Source: Rotaria sordida (taxonomy: Eukaryota; Rotifera; Eurotatoria; Philodinida; Philodinidae). Taken from it: a stretch of 64,000 nucleotides of DNA. The notes below the pieces were generated by a model. The model had not been told where the DNA came from and made no database searches. It saw nothing but the letters and a program-made list of their open reading frames with translations. The DNA is taken from contig CAJNOL010000048.1 of NCBI GenBank assembly GCA_905250125.1, positions 52,477-116,476 of the forward strand. Direction: 5' to 3'. Made by a program: the position numbers and the translations under genes. This document shows, piece after piece, positions 25,212-35,442 of the stretch. Numbering within the stretch: the stretch's first letter is position 1; every line of letters begins with the position of its first letter.

Positions 25212-28200
25212 TCATTCTTCTTCAAGCCATAGTCGATTTCGATTGAATAATGCTCTCTAAATATAAAATAAAACGTTTTTTTTTTTCGATATTTATTAAG
25301 AAAATATAAACCTGTAATTTTTGTAATTTTTGTTCTAATAATCTCATTCGTATATCTTTACGTTCATTTTGTTCTTGTAATTCTGCAATTTGTTGTCGAT
25401 AAGATTGTTCAATTGAAAGCTAAAGACAAAAAAAAAACAGAAGTATTAGAAAGAAAAAACAAAATCATTAATATCTTCAAACCATTTTATCTCTAATCAA
25501 TGATTCAATATCATTCATTAATTCATTTGAATATGTATATAATGATTGAACTAAAGAAAAATTTTTTGATGATAAATTTTGATGAAATAGAAGTTTATCT
25601 TGATTATCACAGTTAAAATTTTGTAAATTAGAAATGGAAGTTTTTGATATCGATCTAAATTAGAATGATTTTTAATTTTAAGTTAATTTAATATTTTTGT
25701 TTTACTTCGTATGATCTACTGATGATGTTTGTTCAGTTGGATCTTCATTTTCTGGACTATTATTACTTAAATCTTTTTCATTGTTTTCTTGTATCGGTGA
25801 CATATTTAGTGATGCTGGCGTTGTTGCCATTGGATTATGTGTTAAACATGATGCAATTGATGTTAAAGTACCTAGTGCACCTTTCATTTTTTGTGATGCT
25901 TCATTTTTAGCTTTTTCAAAACCAAGACGATTTTGAGCATATTCATATAATGTACGTTCAGCTTCAGGATAATCTCGACAACCTTCCAAAACATCTTCTT
26001 TTGATAAAGAAAATAATTCTGAATAACCAACACTTCGTACATCAGCTGTGCGTCGATTAGCACCATCAATATTTAAAATTCCAATTTCACCAAAAAAATC
26101 ACCTGCACCCAAACGTGTTAGAACATCATTTTTCTCACTTGAAATAATTTCGATTAGAAAGGATTTATTAATTTTCTTTTTTATTAGACTTACTTGACTA
26201 CTTCAAGAACACCATCAGCTATAATGAACATTTCACGTGCTACTTCACCTTTACGACATATTATATCACCTGGTGTAAATATATATGCACGCATTTTTAA
26301 AACAAGATCATGTAAAAATTCAGGTTGACATTCTTGAAATATAGTCACCTTTTGAGAATAAAAAGAAAAAAATATTATTTAAAGGTTGGTGACACTCGAC
26401 AAACAGTTGTCTCAATACTTTCTGTTTAAATTAGTTTTTAATGTTAGGATAGATGAGAGAAGACGAGTTTTTGAGTGCTAACTAGATGAAATACAGTTAG
26501 TGTGTCTTTTTTATCGAACTTAGATTTTGTAATTTGCATAAAAACAAAATATGAGAACGTTTATGTTTATTAAAATGAAATCTCCGAAAGTTGAGATTGT
26601 GATCTGCTTTACCGAAACAAAGATTAATGGCGACACAAAAAAAAAAGATTTTGCTTTGTGATCTTCTCTTCACTGTTGAAAATGTTTAATAAGTATGTAA
26701 TCTTAGTCGCCGAAAGTGAAGGAAAATTTTAATAGATTCAAGTTAATCTGAATCGAATTTTTCGTACAGTTCTTATTTAGTTCTAATGAAAGGTTTCTAC
26801 TTCAAGTCATTACCGATGTATGATCCAATATTTACTTGTACGACAGTCAATATTTCCTTAAAAACGTTTTCTAAGTTTGCTTGATTAAGAAAATGTTATT
26901 ATCAGTCGCCAGAAGCAGCGTAAAAATATTTATGTGTATACAAAAAATGTAATTGGACTACTCAAATTGATCAATCTGATGGAAAGAGAAAAGTATTTTA
27001 GTCTACCCTAGCCTACAAAACATGAATGTAGGCTGGGTTTCGGTCGATCCAAGCCTTACAACTCCGCCGCCTATGTGTGTTTAGCATTATTATCGGACTA
27101 GTCTTTATATTTTATTGAACAAATGAATCATTGCCATTTGATACCAGCTAAATACTATCAAACATAAAGTAGCCAGCAGCAAAATGTTCTGGGATTTTTT
27201 TCGTTCTATTTATCCATTAACTTTTCTTACATTGCAAATAGAATCAATGAAAAAAACTTAAAAAACTGACTATTATAGGTATGTTTTTATTTTGGTGATG
27301 ATAGGAAGCTGTTAAAAAAACTCATCTTGAAGAGCAGATTAAATCCGATAAAACAACATATTTTCAGATTTTCTAATACATCAAACAATGTACTATAAGC
27401 TAGATCAAAATAGAAATCTAAAATTTTGAAATATGCCAGCTATTTTTTTATGTGAAAAAAAGGCAATAAGATAGACTTTCCTTTTTTCGTTATCGTCCAG
27501 TATATTTATTTGTTATGCTAGAGAGTGGAAAAATATGTTGTTTTGTCAGACTTATTCTGCTCTCCTAGATAAGAAAAACGAGGAGATGATTTCGCCTCGT
27601 TCATAGTAACTTTTTAACAGCTTCCTCTAATCACCGAAATAAAAACATACCTATAATAGCCAGTTTTTCCAGCTTTTCCATAAATACTATTTGTAATCAA
27701 AGAAAAGTTAACGGATAAATAGAACAAAAAAAATTCCAGAACATTTTGCCGCTGAATATTTTATTTTTGATATTATTTAGCTGGTATCAAGTGGCAATAG
27801 TTCATTCTCTGAATAACAAATGAAAGTTTGCCCAATAATAATGCTAAACATGTATTTACATTCAGAACCAACTTAAACATAAAGTATAGAGAAACTATTG
27901 TCGAGTGTCTTAAAACTTTTTTGCAAGGGTGGTATGTTTTGTGTAGTATTAGTCACACATATTGATAACTATTCTTCGTTAGTATTGTAATAGAAGTAGG
28001 GAATACAAAAGTACAATTTTCAGCAATGCATCTGACAAAGTACTCTCTTACTAATATGTCACAAAAACTTTAACTAGTTATTCATGCCAAATGAACTATA
28101 AACTAGATATACCAAATTTAATAAAGTCACTAAGACAGAAGTGATCTTTTGATAGAGAAAACGCTTAAAAATCATTAAGAATAACAAGGAATACTCTGAG

Positions 28201-31200
28201 TTTTCTTTGAGTGTAATATATTTTTATTCACAGATATTAGATTCTTACATACGAGATCAAGAACTCTACTATAAATACCTATTGATAGTAAACATTTGAT
28301 GACATTTATTTACTTCAGTCTTTCATACTTTATACTATTTCATATGAATAATCCATATAAGCAATCAAACAGAGATATAAATGAAAGGTGTCGTTTTTCC
28401 AAAGCGTTCTATTGAAAAATCAATTATTTACAGTTTTAAAGTCCTATAGAAAATTTAATCGATTGAATTCACATATAGAGTGAATATTTCTACATTTAAA
28501 ACTTATTGTTGACTGAGTATCAGCTTGAACTACTTTTTAAACTTTCTTTAGATACTGATTGCTACTCAAATTCATGCTTTTTCAAGTAAGAGAACATTTT
28601 TTCAAAAAGAAAAAATGGTTTAGAGTCTGAATTTACATGAAATAAACCTTGTTTTTGAGCAAAATGTTCTTTTGGAATAGTTTAATTCAAGATTCAATAG
28701 TTCATTATGATGCTGAACTAAGAAAAATACCTTTTTTAAAGTTCCTAAATTGACATGAAGAGCTAATTCTGTTTTAAGTTTATCTGGTAAAAGTTTTATT
28801 GAATGAACATCACCAGCACCAGACATTCGACCACGTGACCAAGAATAATCATACCAACGTTGAACACGTCGTTGCATTTCAGCTGGTACACTATGTGAAC
28901 GCATATATTGTTTTGCACTATCCTATAAAAATTTGATTTTAAAAATTCCTTTCAAATTATTGAATTCTAACCAATAAACGTTCAAATTCTAAACGACTAG
29001 CATTTCGATTTGTAATAACATTACCAACTTGTCCTAATAAGAATCGAAATAAATATTAGAATTATTTTTATACGCAAAATAAAACGATTTACCTATAATT
29101 GATGAAAAAACAAATATTCCAACCATATAACTGATGATAGCAAAAACAGCCCTCAAAAATAAATGAACAACATGGCATGTATCTGAATATTTTCTGCTTT
29201 AAAAGGCCAACTCATATTTATTATGATTGAAAAGATTTCTCAAGAGAATTCTAAGTTTTTTTTTTTTGTAAACTTATTTCTTGCTTACCCACAATAATAG
29301 CTATGACGAAAACGGCGAACAAATGAACGCTTATTAAAAAAGCGTAGCTAAAATAATCAAAATAAAAATTTTATTTCAAAACATATATAATACCGAACAA
29401 CGATTAGAATACAATAAGCATTTATATTTACCGTTTGTTCGAAAAATTTTTGAGCCATCTAATTTTTAAGAAAAGAAAAAGAAAGAAAGAAACCGAAGAA
29501 GAAAAACAAAACAAAAAAAAAGAAAAAGAAGAACAAATTTGTAATCCTTCATTTCCTATCAAATAAGAAGATTTAAAATAGAAAATTGACTCACTGCCAA
29601 TTTGTTTCCGGTGGTGGTAAATCTCCAATTGTTGTTAATGTCAATGTTGACCAATATAAACAACGAAGATACATTTTTGCTAATTGTGAAAAATTTCCAA
29701 TAGGTTTTGGATATGACCAATAACCAACAAAACCTTCAGCTTTTGATACCATAAAATAAAATGATGCTAACCAATGTCCCAATAGAAGAAGTATATGAAA
29801 AAGATTTAGAACACGATATGTATTTGGATAAATAGTTCGTGATTCTTGTAAATAATATAATTGAAATGTTCGATAAACTTTTAAAAAACGTGGAAAACGA
29901 AGAATTGGTATTGAACCAAATTTTATTTGAAGTATATCTAAGGGTGTTAAAGATATTATATCGAATATAAAACGAGATGAACGAATATAATTCATTGCAA
30001 GTTTATAATGATTATAAACAAGTAAACCTAGAATATTATAGAGTGCATGAGATTAAAAAGAAAATTTTAAAGTTTGTAGATATGCAAAACATAGTTTTGG
30101 ATGGAGCCTATTAATTTTTGTGATTATGGGAAAATTTAAGGGTACCCTTCTCTTTTGGACTACTTTAGGTTCTCTGACGAGAGAAGGTGCTCAAGTGATG
30201 ATTACCCGAAATTTCAGCTGAAACTGCATGAGTTTGCCACACCAAGTGCCCTGATGTCAAGTGTGAAACAATCATCGGCGGCTGAGGTCGATCCAATAAA
30301 AAGTTGTAGTCAAAACCGTTTTTCACTATTTGATGCATATGTACAACTCCATACTTTTTCTAGAGTATCATATTTATTTCTAGAAATATTGTCTGATGGC
30401 AACAGACGTATCAAATACATATATGGAGTGAAATTCTTTCCTACCAGCATTATAATATGACATCATTCTATATGTATATAAAAGATAGATCCTTTTGATG
30501 CTGTAAACAAAAGCATTAGTTTCAATACTTATGATCGTCAATGACAAAAAATGATTGAAACAAAGTACAAGATCACAATAACTATAAGAAATAAAAGAAT
30601 AGTTACTACACACGGACAAAGAACAGATATCTTCATCGAAAGAAAAACACACATCCTGCACATTCTCAAAAGTACCAAGATCTTTCAATAAATAGCCTGT
30701 TGAAAATCAAGCATACCATACTAGAATAGAGTAAAGAGGTGCACGAATGAATGTATGTCAACAGAACTGAAAAAGAATAGACGGAATAAACATATAGAGT
30801 AATGTCATACTATAATGCTGGTAGGAAAGAATTTCACTCCATATATGTATTTGATACGTCTGCTGCCATCAGACAATATTTCTAGAAACCAATACGATAT
30901 TCTTAAAAAAAGTATGTAGTCGTACATATGCATCAAATAGGGAAAAAATATTTTGACTATAACTTTTTATTGGATCGGTCTCAACCGCTGATAATTGTTT
31001 CATACTTGACATCAGGATACTTGGTGTAGCAAACCCACTCAGCTTTAGCTGAAATCTCTGGTAATCATTTGGAAACCTTTTCTCGTCAGAGATGTTTTAT
31101 ACTTTTTGAAAAATATCAATTTCTCAATTATTAATTAGAAAAATACGGAAAGCACTAACTTGAAAGTTGATTTTTTTTCTAGCTAGTGCTTACCGTATTT

Positions 31201-33638
31201 TTCTAATTAAAAATCAAGCAAATTGATATTTTGTAAAAAGGCTTAAAAATATCTCTGAGACATTGTTCCATGTAACTCTAGAAAAACTTTTAACTCAATC
31301 AAACAGAGTAAGACCGAAGTCATAAGCATTATATAGCTGTGGTCAAAATTTTTAGCCGAATCGGTTATATACTGGTAGAGAACCAGAAGTAGTTCACAAG
31401 AGGAGAAACTACTTTTAAAGTATTTTTTTTGCCGACTTACAATCGACATAAGAAATAAAAATAAGTTGAAACAAGTATCAAAAAACTTCCCTACTCAGCA
31501 TTTTTTTTTTGCATTTCAATCTGCTCCTATCATTTCGACAAAAACTCTCTTATTAACAAAATATTCATTTTTAATTCCCTACAAAACTGTATATTTTTAT
31601 CAATGAAAAAAATTCTTTCTAGTTTTCTGACATGTAAAATAATAGAGTACTCAGACACAAAACTGTCATTCATCTATACATCACTCCTATGTCTGTGTGA
31701 AGTTGTTCGTTTGATTTCTAAAACTCTCAATTATTTGTAAGATCTATAATTGTATAATATTTATTAAATCAAAATACTATATTCACTCTCACAAACGATA
31801 AGAATAAGAAGCTTAATAATCATAGAATGTTCAAATACGATAACACAAACTCATATATCATTATTTAACTCAATGATGATGTCATGACAATTTTGTGCCT
31901 CTTATATCGATTAGAATTATTGATCTGTAAATAATCAATGGATAAATCAGTTAGATTATTCAATTTCAATAAAATTTCATCAGTAACAAATGGAAATCAA
32001 TTGGAGTCAATTAAAAACTGAATCTTTTCTTTTTTAAAGGTTTTTTTTTTTTGAAATGGTAAGAGCAGATTGAAATATCAAAAAAATACTGAGAGAGTCA
32101 TTTATACTACCACAACCGTTAAGTCCTCTACATTTCTATCTCGAATGTATAATCTGAAACCTAGTCTTGAATAAACTTTTATCTAAATTGACACTTCCAT
32201 TTTGGCGTACTGATGTGACAGTGATACATAAAACTATGAGGTTTTTTAATGAATTTTTTACCTCGAAATCAAGATAAATGACGATTCGACAACTTTCTAT
32301 CCTTCGGCATCATACACAGAAATGAGATTAGAAATCTAACAGATATAAAATGTTTTAGTCTGAATATCAATTAACTTGTAGTTTTAGTCATGTTGATGAC
32401 TTTTTTTTCTTGAAATAGATGTAAATTTGAAGTAATGAATTATCTCAATTCATTTTGTACTATACCTTGTTCAAGATAACCGGTTCGAAGTTGAATAAAA
32501 ATATCAAGAAAATAAATAGCATCAGCTAAATAATCCATAATTTCCCATATTTTTGAATAATCTTGTTGTAATTGATCAAATGCTTGACGTGCAATAGAAA
32601 ACCAAAGATTATATAATACAAATATATTTAATAAAAGTAACCAATAAAATAAAAATGGTTCATCTGTTGATATAACAAAATAATTACATGTACGAAGTAT
32701 TCGTCTAATAAATTCATAATGTGATTTAATTGGTTCTTCTTTTTCAATATTTAATCGAAGATTTCGTTTTGCTAGATCTTATAAAACAAAAAATATTTAA
32801 AAAATTAATTTTTCTAAATATCTTATAAAAGATAAATTTACCCATTTTCCCTAACCCTCGATATCCATAACGATTAGAAAATCTTCGTAAAAATGAATCT
32901 TCACGTGTTATTGATTTGCCCAATCTGAATGCAGTCATTGAATGATGACGAGAACTCTAGAAGAATAGAAAAATATATATGAAATAGAAAAATTAATATA
33001 TAGTCTAAAACAAGTTTTTTTTTTTTTAAAGAATCATCACCATGTCTTTGATAACGTTGCATTCGAGGAAATCTTCTCGTCGTTCTTATTGACTCGATAT
33101 TATAATTCTTTATTTGAACATGTCTCATTAATGATGTTTCTTCTTATTACATATTTCTTGTATTAAAAAAAATAGCAAACAAACGTTGATAATTTGCTTC
33201 AGAATTCTCTTATCATATTCAATCATATGAAGAGCAACGGATGTAGTGTCAACATGATGAATAGGACATTGAAAAAAAAACAGAAGAAAAGAAAGAAAAA
33301 GAAGAAACAATAGATCTCTCTTTTCTATCTTTTTTATGTCTTTTGGTTTGATTATTGATTTTAATATATATTGATTTATTTATGAATAAATGATTTCATC
33401 ATTCGTTCTTATTTGGAGAATAAATGTGATTAATAAAAATACTCACGTCATCAATAGTTGTTGATGAAAATTGATTAGAAATAGTAGATGGTTTACGCAG
33501 GTAATCACCAACATTTTGTGCATCATTAGAATTAGGTAATTGTGGTTGAGATGAACGGTGTGGATAAGATGAAGTGCCCCCTTCTTTATCTTTATTAAGT
33601 AAATCATTTAATACAGGTGTTATAGCTGCTAAAGGCAT
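25212..33638 (-). CDS. Cyclic nucleotide-gated cation channel, CNGA-like
   Basis: Six-TM channel opened by cAMP/cGMP. Exons closing in frame (695 codons): 32842-32956, 32466-32777, 29595-30027, one of two S6 exons (29093-29151 or 29289-29347), 28972-29033, 28731-28922, 26194-26348, 25706-26137, 25483-25654, 25312-25419, 25212-25256. Two upstream pieces (about 33036-33140 and 33443-33638, first ATG 33638) probably encode the N-terminus but their join is uncertain. Seen in order: S1-S2 (FYWLLLLNIFVLYNLWF), S4 (PILRFPRFLKVYRTF), pore (TLTLTTIGDLPPP), S6, C-linker (YMRSHSVPAEMQRRVQRWYD, LPDKLKTELALHVNLGTLKK) and the cyclic-nucleotide-binding domain (GDIICRKGEVAREMFII, FFGEIGILN, ANRRTADVRSVGYSELF). 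A C-terminal heptad segment (LEQKLQKL) resembles the CNGA leucine zipper. CNGA pores read TIGETPPP; here Asp replaces Glu. Introns at 26349-28730 and 30028-32465 carry fold-back repeats. Channel identity is firm; A versus other subtype is inferred from pore and zipper. Confidence 0.9.
27072..27858. repeat. Fold-back repeat in CNG intron (arms about 250 bp)
   Basis: The left arm (about 27072-27322) and right arm (about 27607-27858) are imperfect reverse complements over most of their length, sharing words such as ATTATAGGTATGTTTTTATTT, AAAATGTTCTGG, GATACCAGCTAAATA and TTTAGCATTATTAT. The loop is about 285 bp. No coding potential. In the pre-mRNA it would form a long hairpin. Confidence 0.85.
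29093..29151 (-). other. CNG alternative S6 exon B (59 nt), the canonical-looking form
   Basis: Bounded by TTTGAG and GTAAAT. Joined to the same pore exon it reads QAVFAIISYMVGIFVFSSII, then G. It aligns gap-free with CNGA S6 and keeps the Gly of the DFLIG-like segment and the Phe of the IFATIVG-like segment. It is followed in frame by QVGNVITNRNASRLEFERLL. Including both A and B would shift the frame, so they must be mutually exclusive if both are used. Confidence 0.85.
29289..29347 (-). other. CNG alternative S6 exon A (59 nt)
   Basis: Bounded by TTTTAG and GTAAGC. Joined to the pore exon (which ends two bases into a codon) it reads HYAFLISVHLFAVFVIAIIV, then G completed from the next exon. 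It is 59 nt, as is exon B, with identical entry and exit phases. Aligned to CNGA S6 without gaps, the hinge-like Gly is Ala and the gate Phe is Ile. That it is used in mRNA is inference. Confidence 0.7.
30168..31096. repeat. Fold-back repeat in CNG intron (arms about 300 bp)
   Basis: The left arm (about 30168-30469) and right arm (about 30799-31096) are reverse complements with scattered mismatches. Shared words include GATACGTCTG, CCATATATGTATTTGATACG, GGAAAGAATTTCACTCC and TCTCTGACGAGA. The loop is about 330 bp. The left arm has a 101-codon open frame on the plus strand, but the mirrored arm does not preserve it, so it is not called a gene. Confidence 0.85.
31086..31258. repeat. Adjacent 173-bp palindrome (arms about 72 bp)
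   Basis: TTAATTAGAAAAATACGG at 31131-31148 pairs with CCGTATTTTTCTAATTAA ending at 31210, and pairing continues outward through AAATATCAATTT to a shared TCAGAGAT. The core arms (27 bp each) are almost perfect with a 26-nt loop. It starts where the previous fold-back ends, so the two may be nested insertions. Confidence 0.85.
31488..32098. mobile_element. Element with 50-bp inverted ends in CNG intron
   Basis: CTACTCAGCATTTTTT, then GCATTTCAATCTGCTCCTAT at 31490-31535 recur inverted at about 32046-32092 (ATGGTAAGAGCAGATTGAAA, then AAATACTGAG). The interior of about 510 bp is AT-rich and non-coding. The arrangement is that of a MITE; no target duplication was assigned. Confidence 0.55.
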
Positions 33639-35035
33639 TTTCTTTTTATCAGAAGATCATTGCTAGAATAATCAATAGGATGTACTAGATGTAAATGAAT
33701 GCTTGGTTATATGCAAGAACTACCCATTCCTGTGCTGATCGTCTAGTTTTTTTTTCGTCTTCATTTTCTCAGAATAAGATTATACGATTGACAGAAAAAT
33801 TCAATTATATATTGTTTCACTCAATTATCCATATCATCATTGAGCGAAGAGACGAAAAAGAGCTCATTCTCTCTTTCTCTTTCTCTTTCTCTTCAATTTA
33901 CATAAACATGAATGTTGAGTTCCCAACAAGGACATGCAAATAAGTTCAAGCATTTTGCAAACACAATCAATTTATGGAAATGAATCATATTTCTATGTTT
34001 GTCAGTTGTGATTAGAAATAGGAAAAAGAAAAAACTCTTAAAATATTTCTATATTATTTACTTGTCATCGTTTAGTTTTTTTGTATTCTCTTATTTCATT
34101 GATAAATGTTGATTTATTTTTTATCATGGTCCAAAACAAAAAATATAAAGATATTGAAGCAAATAATATAAAACTTATTCTATCTTAATAAAAACTACAT
34201 AGTTAAAGTATATGTTCAGATTTTTTTCTTCTTAATATAAATACTAATTTTACGCCTAGTGTTTCTTCTTTTCTCTCACTCGTGATTTTTTTTGTAATAC
34301 AAGAGAATATACAGGGTAAAACATTGTTATATGAGACACTTTTTTTTTCAATGTCGAAATAAACAGCATGTTGACTAACAAGAAAGGAACAAATATAGAA
34401 GACTACAGGAGTCTCTCAGTCTGTAACATTAGCTTCTTTCCTTGAATATATTTTTCCTTTAGGCAAATTTTCATCTGATGACAACTATAGTTCATCAATT
34501 TCTATCTAATTTTATAATCAGATCGACTTAATATATTAGACGAAAAAAAATATTAAACAAAACGAAGAAACGATCTAAACGGAAATTGACCAGTTAGTTA
34601 GATTCCACAGTATATATGCAAGAACTATAATGTGTAACAAGGGAAATTGGAATTAGAATATGCATATAAACCAACTGAACCGAAGCAATATGATTTTACA
34701 TCGTGATTTGCTAAAATAAATATGAAATAGTGCGCAATAAAATAGCACTTATTCTTCTCTCTTGGAATACTTAGCAAATCAACAACAATGATAAATATGA
34801 AAATATTTGTCTCGATATTACAGAATACATGAAAAATACTTGATTAAACTACAAAAAATAATCAATATAAAATAATTAACAATACGTATATCTATAAAAA
34901 GACACACTAATCTCAACGACTATGAAAAAGAGTTGTAATAAAAAAAAAAAAAAGATGCATAACATTACAAAATATCATATAGAATAGAACATATTATTGT
35001 TTCTTTTCCATTACAAATAAGAATAAAAAAAAATA
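33639..35035. other. Intergenic region upstream of the CNG channel
   Basis: 1.4 kb holding the presumed CNG promoter, a CTTTCT microsatellite at about 33870-33893 and otherwise AT-rich unique DNA. No gene or RNA seen. Confidence 0.6.
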
Positions 35036-35442
35036 TTACGTATCACCAGTATGTGTACGTAATAATGTTTGTGAGATACAAATGTAGTGACGTCCTCGTG
35101 GTGTTTCACGAATCTTCAAACGAATTGGACTTGATTCATGACCAGTATTGTTATTTGTCGAAGAATGCTAAAATCAAGGAATTAGAAAAAAAAGCACTTA
35201 TCCATAATTCTGTCTCTTCTTACTGAATTGTTTGTTGTTACCAAAGGTTTAATAACTAAATTGAGATAATCAGTATCTAGTGGTGATGAAGTTTCTTTCG
35301 TATTTTCTAGTTGTAATTTAGGTGGTGTTGTTGAAATTAATGAATCTTGTCGTTGAAGTGATGTTTCAAGTATTTTATTATTGTTATAACTGCTTATATC
35401 ACATGGTTTTAAACCAAATAAAGACACTTTATACACAGTCAT
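35036..35442 (-). CDS. Small two-exon protein of unknown function (116 aa)
   Basis: Exon 1 is 35224-35442 (73 codons, starting MTVYKVSLFGLKPC), donor GTAAGA. Exon 2 is 35036-35167 (43 codons plus TAA), acceptor TTTTAG; the join is phase 0 and the whole frame closes. The middle is polar and Ser/Thr/Asn-rich (STTPPKLQLENTKE, SPLDTDYLNL). The C-terminus is basic and ordered-looking (SPIRLKIRETPRGRHYICIS). Just upstream of the ATG is TTTTCAG, suggesting a 5'UTR intron. No signal peptide, membrane segment or familiar motif is visible. It lies head-to-head with NF-kB about 4 kb away. I do not recognise the family; the two consistent splice sites and codon use like the neighbours are the evidence for a gene. 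Confidence 0.6.

Noticed and set aside
29433-29459. A 27-nt in-frame microexon between AG and GTAAAT just after the CNG pore exon
   Set aside because: Including it would insert nine residues between pore and S6 and give lengths unlike any CNG channel; direct joining to either S6 exon gives the normal length.
30155-30460. 101-codon plus-strand open frame in a CNG intron
   Set aside because: It coincides with the left arm of a fold-back repeat and is not preserved in the mirrored arm; no motif or splice partner.
33012-33140. Frame continuing through the intron after CNG exon 2
   Set aside because: It runs to a stop soon after 32901 and misses the frame that leads into S1; the N-terminal join is left open rather than forced.
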